From contig NZ_CP034438.1 of assembly GCF_003952265.1 (NCBI RefSeq), positions 2,542,001 to 2,606,000 of the forward strand: a stretch of DNA of 64,000 nucleotides. The letters are read 5' to 3'. Shown here in pieces: positions 1 through 13,901 of the stretch (positions within the stretch are counted from its first letter, which is position 1; the number at the start of each line of letters is the position of its first letter). The notes under the pieces were generated by a model that made no database searches, was not told where the DNA came from, and was given only the letters and a program-made list of their open reading frames with translations. The translations under genes were made by a program, and so were the position numbers. This stretch comes from Flaviflexus salsibiostraticola (GTDB taxonomy: Bacteria; Actinomycetota; Actinomycetes; Actinomycetales; Actinomycetaceae).

Positions 1-2
1 AG

Positions 3-731
<729 letters not shown>

Positions 732-740
732 TCTCGGAGC

Positions 741-772
741 AGAGGCTGGGCTGTGCGCCCACCCAGCCCTCT
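741..772 (+). other. hairpin in the rpoB-rpoC spacer
   Basis: AGAGGCTGGG (741-750) can pair with CCCAGCCCTCT (762-772) with one bulged base. There is no T tract, so it is more likely an mRNA processing or stability hairpin than a strong terminator. The rpoC ribosome-binding site starts about 20 bases later. Confidence 0.4.
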
Positions 773-806
773 CCGCGGCAGGGTGCAGAAGGAAGAAGTA
801 GGAATC

Positions 807-4697
<3,891 letters not shown>

Positions 4698-4722
4698 TCG
4701 TGTCAGCGTAGAGCTGACCCAT

Positions 4723-4764
4723 GATTGGCCTGTGTCGAGCACCACCGCTCGATGCAGGCCAATC
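4723..4764 (+). terminator. terminator after rpoC
   Basis: An 18-base arm (4723-4740, GATTGGCCTG...) pairs with 4747-4764 around a six-base loop ACCACC; only two positions are G-T wobbles. It is followed by CTTTGACCTT, so the T tract is weak. It separates rpoBC from the str operon. Confidence 0.75.
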
Positions 4765-4766
4765 CT

Positions 4767-4796
4767 TTGACCTTGGCTGAGCCATCCGGCTAATCT
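4767..4796 (+). promoter_or_regulatory. candidate promoter of the str operon
   Basis: TTGACC (4767-4772) and TAATCT (4791-4796) are spaced by 18 bases, directly after the rpoC terminator and about 145 bases before rpsL. Match to the housekeeping sigma consensus is good, but the start site is not shown. Confidence 0.55.
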
Positions 4797-4941
4797 GATA
4801 TACGGCGTTCGTTCTGACGAACGTTCCTCGCGCGCGGGAGTTGCACCCGCAGACGAGGAGACGGCTCGGCGTTGCTGCGATAGACCGGATCGTCACAGGA
4901 CAGGTCAGTCCTTTATCCACAATTACTGAGCAGGAGATAGA

Positions 4942-5316
4942 GTGCCCACTATTCAGCAGCTGGTCCGCAAGGGCCGGTCAACGAAGCCAGGCGCCTCCAA
5001 GACGCCGGCCCTCCAGGGTAGCCCGCAGCGTCGTGGGGTGTGCACCCGCGTTTACACAACTACCCCCAAGAAGCCGAACTCGGCGCTCCGTAAGGTCGCC
5101 CGCGTGCGCCTGTCGACGGGCATCGAGGTCACCGCTTACATCCCCGGCGAGGGCCACAACCTCCAGGAGCACTCGATCGTGCTCGTTCGCGGCGGTCGTG
5201 TGAAGGACCTCCCGGGTGTTCGCTACAAGATCGTCCGCGGCTCGCTCGACACCCAGGGTGTCAAGAGCCGCCAGCAGGCTCGCTCTCGCTACGGCGCCAA
5301 GAAGGAGAAGAAGTAA
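4942..5316 (+). CDS. rpsL: 30S ribosomal protein uS12
   Basis: uS12 sits at the 30S decoding centre and controls accuracy. The 124-residue product starts at a GTG preceded by AGGAGATAG. It carries the conserved [12 protein letters not shown] loop with Lys43 and the loop with Lys88-Asp89 (GGRVKDLPG), the positions where substitutions give streptomycin resistance; both are wild type here. It is the first gene of the str operon; its TAA overlaps the rpsG start by one base. Confidence 0.98.
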   Translation: MPTIQQLVRKGRSTKPGASKTPALQGSPQRRGVCTRVYTTTPKKPNSALRKVARVRLSTGIEVTAYIPGEGHNLQEHSIVLVRGGRVKDLPGVRYKIVRGSLDTQGVKSRQQARSRYGAKKEKK

Positions 5317-5786
5317 TGCCTCGTAAAGGCCCCGCTCCGAAGCGCCCGATCGTCGCCGATCCCGTCTACGGCCAGGAAGTCGTCACCCAGCTCGTGAACC
5401 GTGTTCTGCGCGACGGCAAGAAGTCCGTCGCCCAGGCCATCGTCTACGGCGCCCTCGCGGGTGTCGGCGAGAAGTCCGGCCAGGATCCCGTCGAGGTTCT
5501 CAAGCGCGCGATGGACAACATCAAGCCGTCCCTCGAGGTCCGCTCCCGCCGTGTCGGCGGTGCCACCTACCAGGTGCCCGTCGAGGTCAAGCCCGGACGC
5601 TCCACCACGCTGGCTCTCCGCTGGCTCGTCGATTACTCGAGGCAGCGTCGTGAGAACACGATGACGGATCGCCTCATGAACGAGATTCTCGACGCCTCGA
5701 ACGGTCTTGGCGCCGCAGTCAAGCGCCGCGAAGACACGCACCGCATGGCCGAGGCCAACAAGGCCTTCGCCCACTACCGCTGGTAA
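5316..5786 (+). CDS. rpsG: 30S ribosomal protein uS7
   Basis: uS7 nucleates assembly of the 30S head and contacts E-site tRNA. The product is 156 residues, the usual length, starting [19 protein letters not shown] and ending in the family tail [15 protein letters not shown]. The ATG shares its first base with the rpsL stop codon, so translation is probably coupled. fusA follows after 39 bases. Confidence 0.98.
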   Translation: MPRKGPAPKRPIVADPVYGQEVVTQLVNRVLRDGKKSVAQAIVYGALAGVGEKSGQDPVEVLKRAMDNIKPSLEVRSRRVGGATYQVPVEVKPGRSTTLALRWLVDYSRQRRENTMTDRLMNEILDASNGLGAAVKRREDTHRMAEANKAFAHYRW

Positions 5787-5825
5787 GCGGCCGTCCGACC
5801 ACCTCGAACCGAAGAGAGCTGAACA

Positions 5826-7946
5826 GTGGCACAGGAAGTGCTTTCCGACCTTACGAAGGTCCGCAATATCGGCATCATGGCGCACATCGATGCCGGCAAG
5901 ACGACAACGACCGAGCGAATTCTTTTCTACACCGGCATCAACTACAAAATGGGCGAGACCCATGATGGCGCGTCGACCACCGACTGGATGGAAGACGAGA
6001 AGAACCGCGGCATCACCATCACGTCGGCCGCGGTGACCGCGTTCTGGAAGAACAACCAGATCAACGTCATCGACACCCCCGGCCACGTCGACTTCACGGT
6101 CGAGGTCGAGCGCTCGCTGCGTGTCCTCGACGGCGCTGTCGCCGTCTTCGACGGCAAGGAGGGCGTTGAGCCCCAGTCGGAGACAGTGTGGCGTCAGGCG
6201 GACAAGTACAACGTGCCCCGCATCTGCTTCGTCAACAAGATGGACAAGCTCGGCGCCAGCTTCGAGTTCACGGTCGGCACGATCCGCGACCGCCTCAAGG
6301 CGACCCCGCTCGTCGTGACCCTCCCCATCGGCGCCGAGAGCGAGCTCTCCGGTGTCGTCGACATCGTCCGCGAGGTTGCCTACCGCTTCCCGTCCGAGGA
6401 CGAGAACGGTGAGAAGACCTACGGCACGCTCGTCGTCGAGGAGGAGATCCCCGCCGACATGCTCGACGCAGTCGAGGCCGCTCGCGCCGAGCTGCTCGAG
6501 TCCGTCGCCGAGACCGACGAGGACCTGCTCGATAAGTACCTCGGCGGTGAGGAGCTCACGATCGAGGAGATCAAGGGCGCCATCCGCAGGCTGACGATCG
6601 CAGGCGAGGCCTACCCGGTCTTCTGCGGCTCCGCCTACAAGAACATCGGTGTTCAGCCGATGCTCGACGGTGTCATCGATTACCTCCCGTCGCCGCTCGA
6701 CGTGCCCGCCATTGAGGGCCACGCCGTCAACGACGAGGATGAGGTCGTCACCCGCAAGGCGTCCGAGGACGAGCCGTTCGCGGCCCTCGCGTTCAAGGTC
6801 GCCGTCCACCCGTTCTTCGGCAAGCTCACGTACATTCGCGTGTACTCGGGCAGGCTTGAGGCCGGTTCGCAGATCCAGAACTCCACGAAGGGCCAGAAGG
6901 AGCGGATCTCCCGCATCTTCCAGATGCACTCGAACAAGGAGAACCCGGTCGATGTCGCCCACGCGGGCCACATCTACGCCGTCATCGGTCTCAAGAACAC
7001 GACGACGGGTGACACGCTCTGCGATTCGCAGAAGCCGGTCATCCTCGAATCGATGACCTTCCCGGAGCCCGTCATCCACGTCGCCATCGAGCCCAAGTCG
7101 AAGGGTGACCAGGAGAAGCTCGGCACCGCGATCCAGCGTCTCGCCGAAGAGGATCCGACCTTCTCGGTCCGCCTCGACGATGAGACCGGTCAGACCGTCA
7201 TCGGCGGTATGGGCGAGCTTCACCTCGACATCCTTGTCACGCGCATGAAGCGCGAGTTCAAGGTTGACGCGAACGTCGGCGCACCCCAGGTCGCCTACCG
7301 CGAGACCATCCGTCGCAAGGTCGACAAGGTCGACTACACGCACAAGAAGCAGACGGGCGGCTCCGGTCAGTTCGCCAAGGTCCAGGTCGCCTTCGAGCCG
7401 CTCCCGCAGGTCGAAGACGGTCCGATGTACCAGTTCGTGGACGCCGTCACCGGCGGCCGCGTGCCCCGCGAGTACATCCCCTCGGTTGACCAGGGCATCC
7501 AGGCTGCGATGGAGAACGGTATCCTTGCCGGCTACCCGATGGTGGGCGTCAAGGCCACCCTCCTCGACGGCGCGTACCACGATGTCGACTCCTCTGAGAT
7601 GGCGTTCAAGATCGCCGGCCAGGGCGTGTTCCGTGAGGGCATCAAGCAGGCCGATCCGGTCCTGCTCGAGCCGATCATGGACGTCGAGGTCCGCACCCCC
7701 GAAGAGTACATGGGCGATGTCATCGGCGATCTCAACTCTCGCCGCGGCATGATCCAGTCCATGGAAGACGCGACCGGCATCAAGATCGTGCGCGCCCAAG
7801 TTCCGCTGTCTGAAATGTTCGGCTACGTCGGTGACCTGCGCTCGAAGACGCAGGGACGCGCGGTGTACACCATGCAGTTCTCGACGTACGCGGAGGTTCC
7901 GAGGAACGTCTCCGAGGAAATCATCAAGAAGACCCGGGGCGAGTGA
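5826..7946 (+). CDS. fusA: translation elongation factor G
   Basis: EF-G is the GTPase that drives translocation and, with RRF, ribosome recycling. The 706-residue product starts at GTG after GAAGAGAGC. The GTP-binding motifs are all present: [12 protein letters not shown] (P-loop), the GITITSA switch I segment, DTPGHVDF and NKMDK. Domains II-V follow, with the domain IV segment containing [10 protein letters not shown] and the domain V segment ending near [10 protein letters not shown]. It is the third gene of the str operon. Confidence 0.98.
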   Translation: MAQEVLSDLTKVRNIGIMAHIDAGKTTTTERILFYTGINYKMGETHDGASTTDWMEDEKNRGITITSAAVTAFWKNNQINVIDTPGHVDFTVEVERSLRVLDGAVAVFDGKEGVEPQSETVWRQADKYNVPRICFVNKMDKLGASFEFTVGTIRDRLKATPLVVTLPIGAESELSGVVDIVREVAYRFPSEDENGEKTYGTLVVEEEIPADMLDAVEAARAELLESVAETDEDLLDKYLGGEELTIEEIKGAIRRLTIAGEAYPVFCGSAYKNIGVQPMLDGVIDYLPSPLDVPAIEGHAVNDEDEVVTRKASEDEPFAALAFKVAVHPFFGKLTYIRVYSGRLEAGSQIQNSTKGQKERISRIFQMHSNKENPVDVAHAGHIYAVIGLKNTTTGDTLCDSQKPVILESMTFPEPVIHVAIEPKSKGDQEKLGTAIQRLAEEDPTFSVRLDDETGQTVIGGMGELHLDILVTRMKREFKVDANVGAPQVAYRETIRRKVDKVDYTHKKQTGGSGQFAKVQVAFEPLPQVEDGPMYQFVDAVTGGRVPREYIPSVDQGIQAAMENGILAGYPMVGVKATLLDGAYHDVDSSEMAFKIAGQGVFREGIKQADPVLLEPIMDVEVRTPEEYMGDVIGDLNSRRGMIQSMEDATGIKIVRAQVPLSEMFGYVGDLRSKTQGRAVYTMQFSTYAEVPRNVSEEIIKKTRGE

Positions 7947-7985
7947 GCCTAGGTCGTTTGTAAGTAAAATAACCGACAGTAGATC

Positions 7986-8014
7986 GCTTCGCCCCTAGGA
8001 TGCTCCTGTATCCT
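7986..8014 (+). promoter_or_regulatory. possible internal promoter before tuf
   Basis: The 109-base fusA-tuf spacer holds a TATCCT (8009-8014) that fits a TAnnnT -10 box, with only a weak -35 (GCTTCG, 7986-7991) 17 bases upstream. An extra tuf promoter is common in bacteria, but this call rests on one good hexamer. Confidence 0.3.
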
Positions 8015-8055
8015 ATGAAACGCAGTGAAACTACCCGAGTCCCCCAGGAGGACAA

Positions 8056-9249
8056 GTGGCCAAGGCCAAGTACGACAAGTCCAAGCCGCATATGAACATC
8101 GGCACGATCGGTCACGTCGACCACGGTAAGACGACGACGACCGCTGCCATCTCCAAGGTTCTTGCGGACAAGTACCCGGACCTGAACGAGTTCACCCCGT
8201 TCGACCAGGTCGACAACGCTCCCGAGGAGCGTCAGCGCGGCATCACGATCAACGTTTCGCACGTCGAGTACCAGACCGAGAAGCGTCACTACGCGCACGT
8301 TGACGCCCCCGGTCACGCCGACTACATCAAGAACATGATCACCGGCGCAGCCCAGATGGACGGCGCGATCCTCGTTGTCGCAGCCACCGACGGCCCGATG
8401 GCCCAGACGCGCGAGCACGTTCTTCTCGCCCGCCAGGTCGGCGTTCCGCAGCTCATCGTTGCGCTGAACAAGTCCGACATGGTCGACGACGAGGAGATCC
8501 TCGAGCTCGTCGAGATGGAGGTCCGTGACCTTCTCTCCTCGCAGGGCTTCGACGGCGACGACGCTCCCGTCATGCAGATCTCCGCTCTCAAGGCCCTCGA
8601 GGGCGACGAGAAGTGGGTCAAGGCCATGGAAGATCTCATGGAGCAGGTCGACAACTACTTCGTCGACCCCGTCCGCGAGCTCGACAAGCCCTTCCTCATG
8701 CCGATTGAGGACGTCTTCACGATCACTGGTCGCGGCACCGTCGTCACCGGTCGTGTCGAGCGTGGCCAGCTCCAGATCAACTCCGATGTCGAGATCCTCG
8801 GCATCAAGGAGAAGCCGATGACGACCACCGTCACCGGTATCGAGATGTTCCACAAGCAGATGGATCACGCCGACGCCGGCGAGAACTGTGGTCTCCTCAT
8901 CCGCGGCATCAAGCGCGAAGAGGTTGAGCGCGGCCAGGTCGTCTGCAAGCCGGGCACCATCACCCCGCACACCAAGTTCGAGGCGCAGACCTACGTGCTC
9001 AAGAAGGAGGAGGGCGGCCGTCACAACCCGTTCTTCTCCAACTACCGCCCGCAGTTCTACTTCCGCACCACGGACGTCACCGGCGTCATCACGCTGCCCG
9101 AGGGCACCGAGATGGTCATGCCCGGCGATAACACTGAGATGACCGTTGAGCTCATCCAGCCCATCGCCATGGAGGAGGGCCTCGGCTTCGCTATCCGCGA
9201 GGGCGGCCACACCGTTGGTTCAGGCAAGGTCACCAAGATCCTCGCCTGA
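8056..9249 (+). CDS. tuf: translation elongation factor Tu
   Basis: EF-Tu delivers aminoacyl-tRNA to the ribosome as a GTP complex. The product is 397 residues from a GTG start after CAGGAGGAC. G-domain motifs are [13 protein letters not shown], the RGITIN switch I segment, DAPGHADY (Ala in place of the proteobacterial Cys, as in other actinobacteria) and NKSD. Domain II shows [13 protein letters not shown] and domain III ends in [12 protein letters not shown]. It closes the str operon. Confidence 0.98.
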   Translation: MAKAKYDKSKPHMNIGTIGHVDHGKTTTTAAISKVLADKYPDLNEFTPFDQVDNAPEERQRGITINVSHVEYQTEKRHYAHVDAPGHADYIKNMITGAAQMDGAILVVAATDGPMAQTREHVLLARQVGVPQLIVALNKSDMVDDEEILELVEMEVRDLLSSQGFDGDDAPVMQISALKALEGDEKWVKAMEDLMEQVDNYFVDPVRELDKPFLMPIEDVFTITGRGTVVTGRVERGQLQINSDVEILGIKEKPMTTTVTGIEMFHKQMDHADAGENCGLLIRGIKREEVERGQVVCKPGTITPHTKFEAQTYVLKKEEGGRHNPFFSNYRPQFYFRTTDVTGVITLPEGTEMVMPGDNTEMTVELIQPIAMEEGLGFAIREGGHTVGSGKVTKILA

Positions 9250-9269
9250 TGATCGGTTAGATCTCTCTC

Positions 9270-9297
9270 GTATGCCCCGGCTTCGGTCGGGGCATAC
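9270..9297 (+). terminator. terminator of the str operon
   Basis: A perfect 10-bp stem (GTATGCCCCG at 9270-9279 with CGGGGCATAC at 9288-9297) closes an eight-base loop. No long T run follows. It lies 20 bases after the tuf stop. Confidence 0.8.
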
Positions 9298-9429
9298 GTG
9301 TCTCTCGGGCGGAGGCACTCGTCGCGGTCGTGGTCGCGGCCATGGTCTCTGGCCTGACAGACCCGTGTGTGGGCAGCGGTTGCCTCTGAGGATTGGTGAC
9401 GGTTGGCGAATGGGGGAGAGGGCCTCGAG

Positions 9430-9435
9430 TACCCT
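9430..9435 (+). promoter_or_regulatory. -10 box for a leaderless HAD-hydrolase mRNA
   Basis: TACCCT fits TAnnnT and is followed by exactly seven bases before the ATG at 9443, so the start of transcription would be the A of the start codon. No ribosome-binding site is present. A -35 match at normal spacing is poor. Confidence 0.45.
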
Positions 9436-9442
9436 GGACCGT

Positions 9443-10084
9443 ATGAACCTCCGTGACGTCTTCCGCGCCTGCGGACTCGAATCAGAACCCGCCGCCATCC
9501 TCTGGGACATGGATGGAACCATCACCGATACCGAATCCCAATGGGTCGCCCTGTCGAAGAAGGTCGTCGAACGCCGGGGCGGTCGATGGTCGGGGGAGGA
9601 CGAGGCTGCCCTTCACGGGTCGTCGACTCAGGCGCACGCCGAGTATCTGCACCGCATCCTCCAGCGGGATGGAGGCGATGCGGCGGAGCCGATGGTCCTC
9701 TTCCAGGAGGTCGCCGATCTTATGGCGGAGCACGTCTATCCTGACCCGGACCTCATGCCGGGAGCCGTTGACCTTCTCGATGCGTTCCACGGAGCGGGGA
9801 TCCCGCAGGCCCTCGTGACCGCGACACCCATCCACCTCGTCGGTCCCGCCATCGACAGCCTGCCGAAGGCCTACTTCTCGGCACAGGTGACGGGCGACGA
9901 ACCACTCCCCGGCAAGCCGGACCCGGCACCCTACGCGACTGCCATGGACCGACTCGGGGTCGAACCAGCCGACTGCCTCGCCTTCGAGGACTCCATCCCC
10001 GGGGCCACATCCGCACGCGGTGCCGGTGCGACCGTGGTGAACGTGATGAAGTTGGAGCTCAGGGTCCTCGCGGCTCTGCTCTGA
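9443..10084 (+). CDS. HAD-family phosphatase (beta-phosphoglucomutase-like subgroup)
   Basis: A 213-residue haloacid-dehalogenase-superfamily hydrolase, expected to remove phosphate from a small sugar or nucleotide phosphate via an aspartyl-phosphate. Motif I is WDMDGTITDTE (residues about 20-30, nucleophile and acid Asp), motif II is the Thr in ALVTAT, motif III the Lys in GKPDPAPY and motif IV FEDSIPG. The long helical insert after motif I is the C1 cap. The ATG at 9443 is preferred over upstream codons because of the -10 box seven bases before it. A paralogue with the same layout lies at 34181. The substrate cannot be told from sequence. Confidence 0.85.
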   Translation: MNLRDVFRACGLESEPAAILWDMDGTITDTESQWVALSKKVVERRGGRWSGEDEAALHGSSTQAHAEYLHRILQRDGGDAAEPMVLFQEVADLMAEHVYPDPDLMPGAVDLLDAFHGAGIPQALVTATPIHLVGPAIDSLPKAYFSAQVTGDEPLPGKPDPAPYATAMDRLGVEPADCLAFEDSIPGATSARGAGATVVNVMKLELRVLAALL

Positions 10085-10353
10085 CCCTCGGCAGCCGATC
10101 TATCCGACACCCTCGGCGGCATAGACTTCCCTGCTCCGCGCAGCCGCGGTCGCCCAAGGGCGCGTCGGCGGCCGGCTCCTTCGCGCACCAGTGGGGCCAC
10201 GACGTTCGGGATGGTCATGGGTCCTCGGCCGAGGCCGCATGAGGAGCCGGTGCCATCTGCTCTGTTGGTCAGATACTCGTCAGGCTGAGAACCTTCGCGG
10301 CATCCCCGCCTTCACTGCGAAAGCCGCCGATTGCACCCACTTTTCCTGAACCG
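10085..10353. other. intergenic stretch, no gene recognised
   Basis: This part of the 373-base gap before the serine hydrolase has no open frame with coding character on either strand, no recognisable RNA and no clear terminator hairpin. It may be degenerate sequence. The promoter of the next gene starts at 10354. Confidence 0.4.
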
Positions 10354-10383
10354 TTGACCCTGGCTCACGTGGTCGCATACTGT
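10354..10383 (+). promoter_or_regulatory. promoter of the serine hydrolase gene
   Basis: TTGACC (10354-10359), 18-base spacer, TACTGT (10378-10383). The predicted transcript has a leader of about 68 bases that includes GGCCCG/CGGGCC arms and the inverted repeat at 10425. Confidence 0.6.
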
Positions 10384-10424
10384 CAGAAAAGGCCCGCCTA
10401 TGGGATGTGCCACGGGCCAGAGGA

Positions 10425-10444
10425 TCAGCACACTGACGTGCTGA
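10425..10444 (+). promoter_or_regulatory. inverted repeat in the serine hydrolase leader
   Basis: Perfect 7-base arms TCAGCAC and GTGCTGA around ACTGAC, ending 13 bases before the GTG start and just before the GGAG ribosome-binding site. It could be an operator or an mRNA hairpin affecting translation. Confidence 0.35.
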
Positions 10445-10457
10445 GAATGGAGACAAC

Positions 10458-11708
10458 GTGAACAACATCGTGACTGTAGACCCCGAGAGCGTGGGGATGT
10501 CCAGTGAGTACCTGGCCAACATCGACAGGTTGGTCGAAGGACACATGGACGAAGACGCCTACCAGGGCATGGTCGTCCTGGTGGCCCGCCACGGGAAGGT
10601 GTGCTACTTCAAAGCCTTCGGCAAGGCAGACGACGACGTGCCGATGCAGACGGACAGCATCTTCCGGCTCGCGTCGATGTCCAAGGTTCCCACCGCGGTT
10701 GCCGTCATGCAGCTGTGGGATCAGGGTCTGATCTCGCTCTCCGACCCGATCTCGAAGTTCATTCCGGCCTTCGCCGATGTCAAAGTCGCGGAGCTCAACA
10801 ACTGGGGTGAGGTCAAGCTCGTCACCCCCAAGCGTGAGATCACCATCCACCACCTCCTGTCGATGACCGCCGGTATGACGAACTCGTGGTGGTACGACCT
10901 GTTCACGCCACAGAACTACCGTGTCGTGCCGAAGCTCTACGCCGAGGCCGGGCTCATGGACGATCTGAACGCCCCGCCGATCACGCTCGAGAGCAACATC
11001 GACATCCTGGCGAAGATGCCCCTCATGTCCCACCCAGGGGAGGCCTTCGACTACTCGAACAACAGCGTCGACACTCTCTGTCGCCTGGTCGAGATCGTGT
11101 CGGGCATGGATTACGACACCTATCTTCGGAAGAACATCTTCGAACCGCTCGGCATGAACGAGACGTGGTTCTTCCCTCCGAAGGATCAGTGGGACCGCAT
11201 TGCCGCCGTCTACTGGGCCGGCCGCGACGAGAAGCAGGTGGGGACTGCCCCGCTCGGCATGGGCAATCTCGGCCCGGATTACACGTTCAGCGAGCACCGG
11301 ACCTACTTCAGCGGCGCCGGCGGGCTCCACGGAACCGCGTCGGACTACTTCAGGTTCGCTCAGATGCTCCTCAACAAGGGTGAGCTGGATGGTGTCCGCA
11401 TCGTCAGCCGCGCAGCGGTGGAGCAGATGACGTCGAACCAGATCGGCGACCTCACGAACTGGCAGCTGACCCAGAACAAGTGGGGCTACCAGGTCGACCT
11501 CCAGGAGGGCGTCAACGCACCTCCCGGATCGATCCACTACCTCGGTGGAAAGGGCGCCTACAGCTGGCAGGGCTTCTTCAGCACGAAGTTCGTCAACAAC
11601 CCTGAGCGGGACACGGTCATCCTCACCATGTCGACGCCGGGCTTCGACGGGGCGCTGCCGCAGAACCTCCGCATCATCGCCGCAGCCAATGCGGCCGTAA
11701 TCGACTAA
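10458..11708 (+). CDS. serine hydrolase, class C beta-lactamase/esterase family
   Basis: A 416-residue protein of the beta-lactamase (PF00144-type) superfamily, which includes AmpC, DD-peptidases and esterases such as EstB. The catalytic SxxK tetrad is SMSK in RLASMSKVPTAVAV (near residue 76), the YxN motif is YSN in FDYSNNSVDTL (near residue 197), and HGT in GLHGTASDY (near residue 290) takes the KTG position. There is no signal peptide, so it is probably cytoplasmic and more likely an esterase than a resistance beta-lactamase. The GTG start has GGAG seven bases upstream. It stands alone, with its own promoter and terminator. Confidence 0.8.
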   Translation: MNNIVTVDPESVGMSSEYLANIDRLVEGHMDEDAYQGMVVLVARHGKVCYFKAFGKADDDVPMQTDSIFRLASMSKVPTAVAVMQLWDQGLISLSDPISKFIPAFADVKVAELNNWGEVKLVTPKREITIHHLLSMTAGMTNSWWYDLFTPQNYRVVPKLYAEAGLMDDLNAPPITLESNIDILAKMPLMSHPGEAFDYSNNSVDTLCRLVEIVSGMDYDTYLRKNIFEPLGMNETWFFPPKDQWDRIAAVYWAGRDEKQVGTAPLGMGNLGPDYTFSEHRTYFSGAGGLHGTASDYFRFAQMLLNKGELDGVRIVSRAAVEQMTSNQIGDLTNWQLTQNKWGYQVDLQEGVNAPPGSIHYLGGKGAYSWQGFFSTKFVNNPERDTVILTMSTPGFDGALPQNLRIIAAANAAVID

Positions 11709-11767
11709 CAAGCCTGCTTCGGTACGCCGAGGACGACCTCAGCGGTCCACGGGCAGGAGATGCCGCG

Positions 11768-11817
11768 AAGCGGCCGGTGTGGGATGTCGTGTTGAACGAT
11801 GTCCACGCCGGCCGCTT
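11768..11817 (+). terminator. terminator after the serine hydrolase gene
   Basis: A 15-bp stem (11768-11782 with 11803-11817, one G-T wobble) closes a 20-base loop and is followed by TGA with no long T run. It lies about 60 bases past the stop codon. Confidence 0.6.
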
Positions 11818-12096
11818 TGAGTCTGATGGGGTTGCGGCTCAGCTCCGAGATGCGCTCGGGCGAATTGGAACGTGCTGGACCATATTGTCATCCGTCAACG
11901 GTCGGGCTCTGAGACCCTCTGCATTCTTCTGTCCGGCGTGATGATCTGGCTCACCGGTCTCGCCATGGCCCGGGCCGTCCCATAGACTGAGCGCTCCGGC
12001 GGGAGAGCTTTCGCTGGCAGGCTCTGGCTCGTCGAGGTCAATACCGCTATGTGAGACATGCGGTCGCGTCTCGGCACGGAGCGTGTCTAATTAGAT
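11818..12096. other. intergenic stretch upstream of the met riboswitch
   Basis: No open frame with coding character is visible here. The promoter of the riboswitch-metNIQ transcript must lie toward the right end; GTCTAATTAGAT (12085-12096) contains possible -10 hexamers, but no convincing -35 partner was found. Confidence 0.4.
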
Positions 12097-12183
12097 GACC
12101 ATCAAGAGCAGCTGAGAGACCTGGCTCGCAGAAGCTGCAGCAACCGAGAGCGTTCGGTGCTACCGCCAGGACCGATGGAGGAG
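12097..12183 (+). ncRNA. SAM riboswitch (compact SAM-I/SAM-IV-type) controlling metNIQ
   Basis: The stretch carries the S-box core ATCAAGAG (12101-12108), AGCAACC (12139-12145) and GGTGCTA (12156-12162). Pairings found by eye are P1 CCATC (12099-12103) with GATGG (12174-12178); P2 GCAGCT (12108-12113) with AGCTGC (12133-12138); P3 ACCGA (12143-12147) with TCGGT (12154-12158); and a perfect 6-bp pseudoknot CCTGGC (12120-12125, P2 loop) with GCCAGG (12165-12170). No P4 hairpin is present, unlike classical SAM-I. The metN Shine-Dalgarno GGAGGAG (12177-12183) begins inside the P1 3' strand, so SAM binding should block translation initiation. Family assignment is by known consensus; exact subclass is inferred. 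Confidence 0.85.
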
Positions 12184-12187
12184 ATCG

Positions 12188-13162
12188 ATGATTACGCTGG
12201 ACGGAGTCCGCAAGGTATACCCGGGGCCTGTTGTTGCCCTCGACGGTATCGATCTCTCGATCCCCGCCGGAGAGATCCACGGCATCGTCGGCCAGTCGGG
12301 TGCCGGCAAATCCACCCTCATCCGCTGCCTCACCGCGCTGGAGAAACCGTCCGAAGGTCACATCTGGGTCGACGGACAGGACCTGTCCGCGCTCGGCCCG
12401 AAGGAGCTGCGGATCGCGCGCCGCTCGATCGGCATGGTGTTCCAGGGCGGCAACCTTCTCGATGCCCGCACGGCGGGCCAGAACATCGCCTACCCGCTCA
12501 AGGTGGCGGGCCTCGACCGTGGCCACAGGCGCGAGCGGGTCCAGGAGCTCCTCGACCTCGTCGGCCTCGGGGACCGCGGCAATTCATATCCGTCTCAGCT
12601 CTCGGGCGGACAGCGACAGCGCATCGCCATCGCGCGAGCTCTTGCGGCGCGCCCGGCTGTACTGCTGTGCGACGAGCCGACCTCGGCGCTCGACACGCAG
12701 ACCACCGACCAGATCCTCACCCTCATCAAGGACGTCCGCGACCAGACCGGCGTCACGGTCGTCATCATCACGCACGAGATGTCGGTCGTCCGGGATACCT
12801 GTGACAGCGTCACCCTCCTCGAGAAGGGCCGCGTCGTCCAGTCCGGCAACGTCGGCGAGATCGTCGCCGACACGGCGTCGCGCCTCGGTCGTGCGATCGT
12901 GCCGCCGCCGCGGGTCGATGACCCGCCGGAGGGCAAGGTGCTTATCGACGTCGCGTTCACATCCCGGCCGGGCGAGCCGTCGAGCTCGCATGTCCTCGGC
13001 GTCATCGCCGAGCTCGGCGGGGATGTCACGGCCGGCACGTTCGAGACCCACGGGGCGAACCAGGTCGCCCGGCTCGTCATCGCGACCGACCCGACGAGGG
13101 CTGCCCAGACGGTGGCGACCCTGAGGGCGCAGGGCATCGACGCAGAGGAGCGTGCGGCATGA
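12188..13162 (+). CDS. metN: methionine ABC transporter ATP-binding protein
   Basis: MetN powers uptake of methionine through MetI with the lipoprotein MetQ. The 324-residue product has Walker A GQSGAGKST (residues 35-43), Q-loop VFQGGNLL, signature LSGGQRQR, Walker B VLLCDEPTSALD and the switch His in IITHEMSVV. Residues about 245-324 form the C-terminal NIL (ACT-like) domain that senses internal methionine in this family. The ATG has GGAGGAG five bases upstream. The gene sits behind the SAM riboswitch and overlaps metI by four bases. Confidence 0.95.
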   Translation: MITLDGVRKVYPGPVVALDGIDLSIPAGEIHGIVGQSGAGKSTLIRCLTALEKPSEGHIWVDGQDLSALGPKELRIARRSIGMVFQGGNLLDARTAGQNIAYPLKVAGLDRGHRRERVQELLDLVGLGDRGNSYPSQLSGGQRQRIAIARALAARPAVLLCDEPTSALDTQTTDQILTLIKDVRDQTGVTVVIITHEMSVVRDTCDSVTLLEKGRVVQSGNVGEIVADTASRLGRAIVPPPRVDDPPEGKVLIDVAFTSRPGEPSSSHVLGVIAELGGDVTAGTFETHGANQVARLVIATDPTRAAQTVATLRAQGIDAEERAA

Positions 13163-13836
13163 GGACAGAGATGCTGTGGTTCGATCAGCCCGTCATTCAG
13201 AACTCCCTGTGGAGTGCGACGGTCGAGACCCTCCTCATGGTCGGCTGGTCGACACTCGCGACCGTGCTTCTCGGGCTTCCGCTCGGCATTCTCCTCGTGA
13301 CGAGCGCGAAGACCGGCATTCGCCCCGCCCCGGTTCTCAACCAGATCCTCTCGGCCGTCGTCAACATCGGCCGGTCGATCCCCTTCATCATTCTTCTCAT
13401 CATCCTGCTGCCCGTCACCGACTGGGTCATGCAGACGAACATCGGCTGGCGGGGAATGGTGTTCCCCCTCGCGGTCGGGTCGATCCCATTCTTCGCGCGC
13501 CTCGTCGAGACGAACCTCCTCGCTGTCGATACCGGGAAGATCGAGGCCGCGCAGATGATGGGGGCGACGCGCACCCGGATCATGGGCGACGTCATTCTCC
13601 GCGAAGCCATGCCCGGCATCATCCAGTCGATCACCGTTCTCGTCATCACGATCATCGGCTTCTCGGCGATGGGCGGCACGGTCGGCGGCGGCGGACTCGG
13701 TGCGCTCGCCTACAACTACGGCTACCAGCGGTACTTCCTCGACGTCCTCATCATCACGATCGTCGTCATCATCGTCATCGTTCAGATCGTCCAGACGCTC
13801 GGCGACATGCTCAGCCGGTACGTGGACCACCGCTGA
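13159..13836 (+). CDS. metI: methionine ABC transporter permease
   Basis: A 225-residue inner-membrane permease with about five hydrophobic segments. The ATPase-contact (EAA) loop is visible as KIEAAQMMGATRTRIMGDVIL followed by GFSAMGGTVGGGGLGALA, typical of MetI. The ATG overlaps the metN stop (ATGA), so translation is coupled. It partners MetN and MetQ. Confidence 0.94.
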   Translation: MRTEMLWFDQPVIQNSLWSATVETLLMVGWSTLATVLLGLPLGILLVTSAKTGIRPAPVLNQILSAVVNIGRSIPFIILLIILLPVTDWVMQTNIGWRGMVFPLAVGSIPFFARLVETNLLAVDTGKIEAAQMMGATRTRIMGDVILREAMPGIIQSITVLVITIIGFSAMGGTVGGGGLGALAYNYGYQRYFLDVLIITIVVIIVIVQIVQTLGDMLSRYVDHR

Positions 13837-13901
13837 GTCGCCGCGTACCGGGAAGCAAGAACTCACACATCCTGTCACCACCCACAAAAGGAACAAGAAC
13901 T

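Noticed and set aside
4942-5316. Streptomycin-resistance alleles in rpsL
   Set aside because: Lys43 and Lys88 are both wild type.
10458-11708. Beta-lactam resistance gene
   Set aside because: The family motifs SMSK and YSN are present but there is no signal peptide, and the third motif is HGT; an intracellular esterase or peptidase is more likely.
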